Source of the DNA: Actinobacillus genomosp. 2
GTDB lineage: Bacteria > Pseudomonadota > Gammaproteobacteria > Enterobacterales > Pasteurellaceae
Assembly: GCF_029773605.1 (NCBI RefSeq)
Contig: NZ_CP103807.1
Coordinates: 372,001-436,000 of the forward strand
Direction of reading: 5' to 3'
Length of the DNA: 64,000 nt
Shown here: piece by piece, positions 57,876 to 64,000 of the stretch
How positions within the stretch are numbered: the stretch's first letter is position 1
Layout of the letters: every line of letters begins with the position of its first letter
The notes under the pieces: model-generated
Database searches by the model: none
Told to the model about the DNA's origin: nothing
The model's input: only the letters and a program-made list of their open reading frames with translations
Program-made: the position numbers and the translations under genes

Positions 57876-58633
57876 CTAAGCCATTGATTGCACAACGTTT
57901 TGCTACCCATGTCACAGAATATGACGAGCATGCGATCGCTCAACAACAGATTAATCGACAATTGGTAAATTTGCTTGCCCAAACGAATAAACAATGTTTT
58001 CGGCGAGTGTTGGAAATCGGTTGTGGTACGGGCGATTTAACCCAGCATTTAGTGCGTGAATATCAAATGGAATATTTGGTCGTCAATGACCTGAGTGATG
58101 TCTATCAAGATTGCGTTTTGCAAAAAATTGGCGAAAATCGACCGCTTGTTTCCTTTGAGTTTATAGCCGGCGATGCGGAACATTTGTCCTTTGATGGACA
58201 ATTTGATTTGATCAGTTCTGCGTCCGCAGTACAGTGGTTTGAACAACCGCAAACTTTTGTTTCGCAAGCCGTGAATCTGTTACAGCCAAATGGTGTTTTG
58301 CTATTTAATAGTTTTGCAACGGAAAATTTGGCGGAAATTCGTCAACTAACGGGAGTTGGGCTGACTTACCCAAGCCTAGAAGATTGGCATGCTTGGTTAA
58401 GTAAAGACTTTACCCAGTTACAGATTATACAACAGCAGATTCGTTTAACCTTTGCTTCACCGCTTGCCGTGTTGCAACATCTGCGGAAAACCGGGGTAAC
58501 GGCAATTAGTACGCAAACCTGGACACGCAAAAGGCTGATGGCATTTAGTGAACAATATCAAGCTCAATTTAGCTGTGAACAAGGCGTTTATTTGACTTAT
58601 GCACCGATTTTTATTTTGGGAGTGAAAAAATAA
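57863..58633 (+). CDS. bioC: Malonyl-ACP O-methyltransferase BioC
   Basis: Methylates malonyl-ACP to start pimelate synthesis by the fatty-acid pathway. 256 residues. SAM motif VLEIGCGTGDLTQHL near 50-64, FISAGDAE-like segment FIAGDAEHLSF, and ISSASAVQWFEQP. The ATG at 57863 lies inside bioG; the ORF extends back to 57851 with a GTG that I reject. Its stop overlaps the bioD start. Confidence 0.93.
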   Translation: MAKLAKPLIAQRFATHVTEYDEHAIAQQQINRQLVNLLAQTNKQCFRRVLEIGCGTGDLTQHLVREYQMEYLVVNDLSDVYQDCVLQKIGENRPLVSFEFIAGDAEHLSFDGQFDLISSASAVQWFEQPQTFVSQAVNLLQPNGVLLFNSFATENLAEIRQLTGVGLTYPSLEDWHAWLSKDFTQLQIIQQQIRLTFASPLAVLQHLRKTGVTAISTQTWTRKRLMAFSEQYQAQFSCEQGVYLTYAPIFILGVKK

Positions 58634-59274
58634 TGGGCAAAATCATTTTCGTATCGGGCATTGATACCGACATTGGCAAAACGGTTGCCACCGGATTTTA
58701 TGCTAAACGTTTGATGGAAAGAGGCTACTCGGTGATTACACAAAAAATGATTCAAACCGGCTGTGAAGGAATTTCCAGCGATATTTTGCAACACCGCCAA
58801 ATGCAAAATATGCCGTTAACTCAAGAGGATAAAGACGGTATTACTTGTCCTTATCTTTTTTATTACCCTTGTTCGCCACATTTGGCAGCGGAAATGGAAA
58901 ATACCGTGATTGATACGCACAAAATTGCTGAAGCCAGCCAATTGTTAGCCGAAAAATATGATTATGTTTTGTTAGAGGGCGCTGGCGGCTTGGCTGTGCC
59001 TTATGATAATCGATATACCACGCTTGATTACATTGCGGAGCAGCAATTACCATTGATTTTAGTCACTTCCGGCAGATTAGGTTCGATTAATCACACCTTG
59101 CTCAGTTTAATGGCGTGCCAACAAAAACAGATTCCATTAGTCAGTTTGATCTATAATAGCTATCCACAAACAGATGAAATTATTCAGCAAAGTACGTTAA
59201 ACTATTTAAGAGAATATATTGAACGCAATTTCCCGGAAGCGGAATTTTTAGTAATGGACAAACAAGCATGTTAG
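58633..59274 (+). CDS. bioD: Dethiobiotin synthetase
   Basis: ATP-dependent carboxylation of DAPA to dethiobiotin. 213 residues. P-loop GIDTDIGKTVA (Lys16), QKMIQTGC and LLEGAGGLAVPYD are present. The ATG overlaps the bioC stop (TAATG), and the last bases overlap smrB. Closing biotin gene of the operon. Confidence 0.94.
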   Translation: MGKIIFVSGIDTDIGKTVATGFYAKRLMERGYSVITQKMIQTGCEGISSDILQHRQMQNMPLTQEDKDGITCPYLFYYPCSPHLAAEMENTVIDTHKIAEASQLLAEKYDYVLLEGAGGLAVPYDNRYTTLDYIAEQQLPLILVTSGRLGSINHTLLSLMACQQKQIPLVSLIYNSYPQTDEIIQQSTLNYLREYIERNFPEAEFLVMDKQAC

Positions 59275-59810
59275 ATAACGAAGATTTTGCCCTTTTCCAA
59301 GAAGCGGTAAAAGGCACGAAAAAAATTAAACAGGATACTTTTGTACCGAAAACAGCACCTCGTAAAAAAGTTAACGAGCTGAGAGAACTACAAGAACAAA
59401 AAGATACCGAATTTTTCTTCTCTGATGAATATGAACCGTTATTACGAGAAGAAAATGAGAAAATCAAATATTTGCGTGCGGACATTGACCCGTATATTTT
59501 GAAACAATTACGCCGTGGTGATTTTCAGCCGGAGCTTTTTTTAGATTTGCACGGTTTAACTCGTGAACAAGCGAAAAAAGAATTAGCGGCACTAATTTTG
59601 GCGTGTGAGAGAGAGCAGGTTTATTGTGCCAGCATTATGACCGGTTTTGGTACACGTACTTTGAAAGATCAAATCCCTCGATGGTTGGTGCAACACCCTA
59701 AAATCATTGCTTTACACCAAGCACCAAGAGAGTGGGGAGGGGATGCGGCAATTTTAATTTTGGTAGAACAAATCGAAAATCCGGAAAGACGTTTATTTGA
59801 ACGTAAATAG
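59268..59810 (+). CDS. smrB: Smr-domain endonuclease SmrB
   Basis: Cuts mRNA at stalled, collided ribosomes in E. coli. 180 residues. Smr domain: LDLHGLTREQAKKEL then MTGFGTRTLKDQIPRWL and HQAPREWGGDAAILIL. E. coli has GHGKHILK where this has GFGTRTLK; the second Gly is kept and the His is changed. It overlaps bioD by seven bases, so it is translated from the bio transcript. Terminator 59868 follows. Confidence 0.88.
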   Translation: MLDNEDFALFQEAVKGTKKIKQDTFVPKTAPRKKVNELRELQEQKDTEFFFSDEYEPLLREENEKIKYLRADIDPYILKQLRRGDFQPELFLDLHGLTREQAKKELAALILACEREQVYCASIMTGFGTRTLKDQIPRWLVQHPKIIALHQAPREWGGDAAILILVEQIENPERRLFERK

Positions 59811-59867
59811 CCCTCTACAAGCGGTCGTTTTTGTCAAAATTTTACGATATGTCATAGATATATTTAT

Positions 59868-59900
59868 AAGCACACGGATGAAAACAGCGTGTGCTTTTTT
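59868..59900 (+). terminator. Terminator of bioAFGCD-smrB
   Basis: AAGCACACG (59868-59876) / CGTGTGCTT (59888-59896), then T6. Confidence 0.8.
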
Positions 59901-59981
59901 GTATGCTATCGATTTATTAATGCCTCTTGAGACAGAGATCACAAAAATAAAAAAACATAATAATAGAAAAAATAATGAGAA

Positions 59982-60009
59982 TTGAGAGATTGATTTTTTG
60001 GCGTACAAT
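59982..60009 (+). promoter_or_regulatory. Promoter ahead of the aldo/keto reductase pseudogene
   Basis: TTGAGA (59982-59987), 16-base spacer, TACAAT (60004-60009). Good match for a sigma-70 promoter. An uptake signal (ACAAGCGGT) follows at 60025-60033. Confidence 0.5.
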
Positions 60010-60072
60010 CATCTTATTTATACCGACAAGCGGTAAGATTTTCAGTTAATTTTGCAAAATGAGGGAATAAAA

Positions 60073-60991
60073 ATGAAACAGCGTCGATTTGGTAAAACAA
60101 ACAAAATGGTTTCTGAAATAGGGTTGGGTACTTGGCAGTTAGGCACGAAATGGGGAGAGGCATTTAATCATCAAGAAGCAATGGCGATTCTAGAAACGGC
60201 TTATGAACAAGGCATTAACTTCTTAGATACTGCAGATGTATATAACAATGGTCTGAGTGAAAAAGCAATTGGTGAGATCCTTAAAAAATATCCTGATTTT
60301 TTCTATGTCACCACCAAATGTGGCAGAGCATTGAATCCGCATATCGCTGAAATGTACACACCGAAAGCGATTGAAGGTTTTGTTGAGGGGAGTTGACAAC
60401 GTCTTAGTACAGAAAAATTAGATTTAATTCTGCTGCATTGTCCACCGACTTCCGTTTATCGCAACGATGAAGTTTTCGCTAAACTGGAACAGCTTAAAAC
60501 TGCCGGTAAATTAGTTAATTACGGTGTAAGTATTGAAACAGTTGAAGAAGGCTTAATCGCAATGGAATACGATATTGCCGCAATGGAAGTCATTTTTAAT
60601 ATGTTCCGTATTAAACCTTTGGAGCAACTTTTCCCAACCGCACAACAAAATGATGTTGGTATCATTGCTCGAGTGCCACTTGCTAGTGGGCTATTAACAG
60701 GCAAATATAATGCGAATACCACTTTCGGAAAAGATGATCACCGAACCTTCAATCGTAACGGTGAAGCGTTTGATAAAGGAGAAACTTTTTCCGGCGTGGA
60801 TTATCAGCTCGGTTTACAAGCCGTTGATGAATTAAAAGCACTTTTCGGTACGGAAGATCTGATTCCTTATGCCTTACGTTGGGTACTAATGTACGATGAG
60901 GTGAGTACGGTTATTCCGGGAGCGAGTAATGCAAAAAGTGACGGAAATCTATAACCGGCTCATTCGACCAAGTGTACACCCACTTTGGTAA
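60073..60991 (+). pseudogene. Aldo/keto reductase gene with a stop codon and an out-of-frame deletion
   Basis: The frame from the ATG at 60073 (GAGGG upstream) encodes a typical AKR start (FGKTNKMVSEIGLGTWQLG, NFLDTADVY, catalytic Tyr region) to TGA at 60394-60396. The frame continues without shift: S-TGA-QRLSTEKLDLILLHCPP, where a Trp (TGG) is expected. It runs to STVIPGASNA, then changes into a foreign frame, while the proper C-terminal end VTEIYNRLIRPSVHPLW is found in the next frame ending at 60991. The gap of about 20-25 residues means a deletion. Two lesions make a real protein unlikely. Confidence 0.85.
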
Positions 60992-61024
60992 AAAGGGTTC
61001 AGTCATTTAGTCAGAAATCAGAAA

Positions 61025-61067
61025 AAGCCATAGTAGATTTAAATATATCTGCTATGGCTTATTTTTT
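61025..61067 (+). terminator. Terminator after the reductase pseudogene
   Basis: AAGCCATAGTAGAT (61025-61038) / ATCTGCTATGGCTT (61047-61060), one mismatch, followed by T7. The 178 bp between the pseudogene and the next gene hold this and an uptake signal (61097-61106). Confidence 0.8.
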
Positions 61068-61169
61068 TGATTAGATAGACAAAATTTTGCAGAGATCCGA
61101 CCGCTTGATCTATCTATCTGATTCGGAAATTTGTAGAATGTAAACCTTTATTTATAAAGGAGAATTTTT

Positions 61170-62033
61170 ATGTTAGAACTTGTGATCGCTATTTTGTGTA
61201 GCGTATCAGTCGGTGTGCTGATTAAGGTTGCACGTCAGAAGCAAATTGCTATTGATCAAAGTATCGCAGTGAACTATATCGTCACGACTTCAATGACCTA
61301 TTTTTTACTGAATCCGGATTTTAAAGGGCAAACCGTAGTTGATATTGTGGCGAATAGCCCTTCGTCTTATCTGTTTTTTGCATTAGGTTTCTTATTACCG
61401 ACTATTTTCCTGATTCAAGCTAAATCGCTTGAGTTTGCCGGCATTATCCGTACTGATGCGGCACAACGCCTTTCGCTGTTTTTACCGATTTTGGCAGCAT
61501 TTACTATTTTCGGTGAACAAATTACCCAAAATAAATTAATTGCTCTAGTATTAGCTTTTATTGCTCTGGGGTGTTTACTCTGGAAAACCCATCATGGTAT
61601 GGGTAAAGGTGGTAAAATTGCAGTAATTAGCTTGGCTTGTGTATGGTTAGGTTATGGAATGACCGATACGCTATTTAAGCAAATTGCTAAATCAGGTTCA
61701 GCTTTTCCAGTAACATTATTTATTGCTTTTGTCTTTGCCGGCTGTTTAATGTTTGTTTATTTACTGCTTAAACGTACACAATGGCACGTGCCGAGCGTTG
61801 GTGTTGGTTTAGTATTAGGTGTGTTAAATTTCTGTAATATTTTATTCTATATCAAAGCACACCAAGTGATGAAAGATGATCCGACATTAGTATTTACCGG
61901 TATGAATCTAGGTGTAATTTGTTTAGGAACCTTTATCGGGGCGTTAGCCTTTAAAGAAAAAATTAATAAAGTGAATTACTTAGGCGTACTGATTGCGATT
62001 ATTGCAATTATCTGTTTATTTTATTGGAAATAA
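61170..62033 (+). CDS. DMT/EamA-family transporter
   Basis: A 287-residue inner-membrane protein with about ten hydrophobic segments and the internal two-half layout of the drug/metabolite transporter superfamily. The start LELVIAILCSVSVGVLIKVARQ resembles a group of Haemophilus and Actinobacillus exporters; substrates are unknown. AAGGAG precedes the ATG. A terminator follows before arcB. Confidence 0.78.
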   Translation: MLELVIAILCSVSVGVLIKVARQKQIAIDQSIAVNYIVTTSMTYFLLNPDFKGQTVVDIVANSPSSYLFFALGFLLPTIFLIQAKSLEFAGIIRTDAAQRLSLFLPILAAFTIFGEQITQNKLIALVLAFIALGCLLWKTHHGMGKGGKIAVISLACVWLGYGMTDTLFKQIAKSGSAFPVTLFIAFVFAGCLMFVYLLLKRTQWHVPSVGVGLVLGVLNFCNILFYIKAHQVMKDDPTLVFTGMNLGVICLGTFIGALAFKEKINKVNYLGVLIAIIAIICLFYWK

Positions 62034-62086
62034 TCCGATCCGAATCAATAATCCCAACTATTCAGACAGACAGTTTGAGCTATAAT

Positions 62087-62118
62087 AAATCCTCTCCGTT
62101 AGCTAATGGAGAGGATTT
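62087..62118 (+). terminator. Terminator between the transporter and arcB
   Basis: AAATCCTCTCC (62087-62097) / GGAGAGGATTT (62108-62118), perfect 11-bp stem, short T-run. Confidence 0.7.
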
Positions 62119-62139
62119 TATGTTTTTAAGGGGAGAAGA

Positions 62140-63990
62140 ATGAAGTTAATCAAGCAATGTAGTCAAAATTATGTGAATTGGGTGCTACGCTTGGGCAGAG
62201 CAAAAGCCGCCTTGTTAGGTTTTTTTGTGTTGGCAATTTTTGCCATTATTGTTCAAGGCGCATTAACCTATTTATTTACCGGCGAAATTCAAACACGTGA
62301 TATTTTACGTTCGATTTCTTTCGGGATGATTTCTGCCCCATTCGTGATTTATTTTTTCAATCTCATTGTCGTCAAACTGGAAAAATCACGTATTCAACTA
62401 GAACAAAGTATTTATGATCTCGGTGTGTTACGTGAGCAAGATGCACGTTTAAATGCCACGCTTGAAAAAAATAACCGAGATAAAAGCGTGTTAATGGCAA
62501 CAATTAGCCATGAATTACGTACACCGCTTAATGGTATTATCGGTTTAAGTCGAATTTTGTTAGAGGGAGAACTCACTCAGCAACAGCGAGAATATTTAAA
62601 AACAATTAATATTAGTGCGGTTTCCTTAGGACATATCTTTAGCGATATTATCGATTTAGAGAAAATTGATAGTCGCCGTATTGAGTTATTCAATAAGGAA
62701 GTTGAGTTTTCTCAGTTGATCAGTGACATCAGCAATTTTGCCAATTTAATGGCAGATCAACGTAAAATTAAATTCCATATCAGTTATTCGGATAATCTGC
62801 CGAACTTTATTTTAGTCGATAACGCTCGTTTAAGTCAGGTGTTGTGGAATTTGGTCAGTAATGCGGTCAAATTCACCCCAGCAGGCGGTGACATTTATCT
62901 TGATGTACAACGTGTAGATGAAGACCATTTTAGCTTTACGCTTAGAGATACCGGTATCGGTATTCCGAAAAACGAACAGCGTAAAGTCTTTGCGATGTTC
63001 TATCAAGCAGAAAATGCACAAGAGAAAAAAGCACAAGGTAGTGGTATCGGCTTAGCCATTTCAAAACGTATCGCTAAATTAATGGGCGGTGATCTCATCC
63101 TTGAAAGTGAGGAGGGCAAAGGTTCAGTCTTTACCTTAACCATTCAGGCGGATACGGTTGAGGCGAAAAAAACGGTTAAAATTAATGACCATGCGTTAAA
63201 GGTGTTATTGGTTGAAGATATTGAAGTCAATGTCGTGGTTGCTCGTGCAATGTTAGAAAAATTTGGCTGTGATGTTGATGTGGCAATGAGCGGCAAGGAA
63301 GCATTCCAATTGTTTGAACAGAATAGCTACGACCTTATTTTACTCGATATTCAATTACCGGATATGACCGGGTTTGATATAGCAAGACAATTACGAGAAC
63401 GCTATGAAAATGAAGAAGTGGATTATTTACCACTTTTAGTAGCATTAACCGCGAATATCATGCAAACCAAACAAGAATATCAGCAACAAGGTATGGATGA
63501 CGTATTGCGTAAACCGCTTTCGTTAGAAGCATTATCCGAATGTTTGAATCATTACTTTAACAGCGATTTTGTGGAAAAAACCGGTGAAATTAGACCGCTT
63601 GTTGAAACGGCAGACACGCTAAATTTACCTTATGATCGTAAGATATTATCTGAATTAATCGAAGTAATGGGAACAAAAGCGGTACTGGCTAATTTTGCAT
63701 TATTTGCTCAGCTTATGCCTGACTATTTGGACAATTTGCAGAATTATTTAACGGAATGGCTTGCGACAGATTCTGTAGAGATGCGAAAGAATACGGCGGA
63801 TGAAGCTCATAAGATCAAAGGTGCACTAGCTTCAGTCAGCTTAAAACGTTTGCAAGAAATTGCTCAATATGCCCAAACCGATAACGGAGAGGTTTGGGAG
63901 CAGAATATTGCACAGTGGGTATTCCAAATTGCACAGCAATGGCAAGCAGATCTAGCTTTAGCAGAGCATTGGGTAAAAGAAAATTATTAA
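62140..63990 (+). CDS. arcB: Aerobic respiration control sensor kinase ArcB
   Basis: Membrane hybrid kinase that senses quinone redox state and phosphorylates ArcA under low oxygen. 616 residues. Two membrane segments (about 25-46 and 62-79), a coiled coil, HisKA with His124 in ISHELRTPLNG, HATPase (DTGIGIPKNEQ, GSGIGLAISKRIA), receiver with Asp near 403 in LLDIQLPDMTGFD and HPt with His557 in DEAHKIKGAL. It lacks the PAS domain and redox Cys segment of the 778-residue E. coli protein, as known for Haemophilus. GGGGAG lies upstream. The window ends 10 bases later. Confidence 0.93.
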   Translation: MKLIKQCSQNYVNWVLRLGRAKAALLGFFVLAIFAIIVQGALTYLFTGEIQTRDILRSISFGMISAPFVIYFFNLIVVKLEKSRIQLEQSIYDLGVLREQDARLNATLEKNNRDKSVLMATISHELRTPLNGIIGLSRILLEGELTQQQREYLKTINISAVSLGHIFSDIIDLEKIDSRRIELFNKEVEFSQLISDISNFANLMADQRKIKFHISYSDNLPNFILVDNARLSQVLWNLVSNAVKFTPAGGDIYLDVQRVDEDHFSFTLRDTGIGIPKNEQRKVFAMFYQAENAQEKKAQGSGIGLAISKRIAKLMGGDLILESEEGKGSVFTLTIQADTVEAKKTVKINDHALKVLLVEDIEVNVVVARAMLEKFGCDVDVAMSGKEAFQLFEQNSYDLILLDIQLPDMTGFDIARQLRERYENEEVDYLPLLVALTANIMQTKQEYQQQGMDDVLRKPLSLEALSECLNHYFNSDFVEKTGEIRPLVETADTLNLPYDRKILSELIEVMGTKAVLANFALFAQLMPDYLDNLQNYLTEWLATDSVEMRKNTADEAHKIKGALASVSLKRLQEIAQYAQTDNGEVWEQNIAQWVFQIAQQWQADLALAEHWVKENY

Positions 63991-64000
63991 TGAAAGCGTA

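Noticed and set aside
60394..60396. TGA in the aldo/keto reductase gene as selenocysteine
   Set aside because: The position is a usual Trp or other residue, no SECIS-like hairpin is seen, and the gene has a second, out-of-frame lesion.
1..64000. CRISPR arrays, tRNA or rRNA genes, insertion sequences, prophage
   Set aside because: I saw no spaced direct repeats, no tRNA cloverleaf, and no transposase, integrase or phage structural gene.

Overview
The window looks like a chromosomal segment of a Pasteurellaceae bacterium, most likely Actinobacillus pleuropneumoniae or a close relative. It is AT-rich, its core genes resemble those of Haemophilus and Actinobacillus, and it is peppered with the 9-bp DNA uptake signal ACAAGCGGT and its complement. 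That signal often occurs as inverted pairs that double as transcription terminators.

Layout. 1-11190: rapA, rluA, a gene-poor stretch with two sibling small-RNA-like units, ampD, rlmJ, pyrE, a MetE-C-like methyltransferase, an AEC transporter, prfB (programmed +1 frameshift) and a WYL regulator. 11195-19612: an accessory region. A RhuM-Fic gene broken by one stop codon is followed by a two-domain AAA+ ATPase, a SIR2 protein, a nucleotidase-like HAD fusion, a CobB sirtuin, a PP2C phosphatase and, on the opposite strand, two FtsZ-like proteins. The gene starts or operon heads share a 15-bp palindrome, CGACA-N5-TGTCG (five copies). 19785-25685: selD with an in-frame selenocysteine TGA, nudJ, ubiH, three related lipoproteins (one with a 26-unit hexanucleotide Pro-Ala tract) and ubiI. 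25765-29087: rapZ, ptsN, lptB/lptA (fused by a 7-A run in this sequence) and lptC. 29252-34038: ppc and a TPM/LemA operon. 34194-38879: fruBKA, with three HPr domains in FruB. 39137-48821: glgBXCAP. 48927-54622: ndk, metG, dacB, greA, prmB. 54716-59810: bioAFGCD and smrB. 60073-63990: a broken aldo/keto reductase gene, an EamA-type transporter and arcB.

How the genes work together. The core part links sugar uptake (fru), glycogen storage (glg), anaplerosis (ppc), biotin synthesis, LPS export (lptABC) and redox sensing (arcB). The shared fru-glg intergenic region carries a FruR/Cra-like palindrome, two CRP-like sites and an unexpected perfect match to the PurR box on the glg promoter. The standout is the 12393-19612 locus. 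Its parts (protein remodelling, NAD-dependent deacylation, nucleotide hydrolysis, dephosphorylation and a split tubulin-like pair) and its shared operator suggest one coordinately regulated system that I cannot match to a described one. Its function is unknown; stress response, membrane remodelling or defence are only hypotheses.
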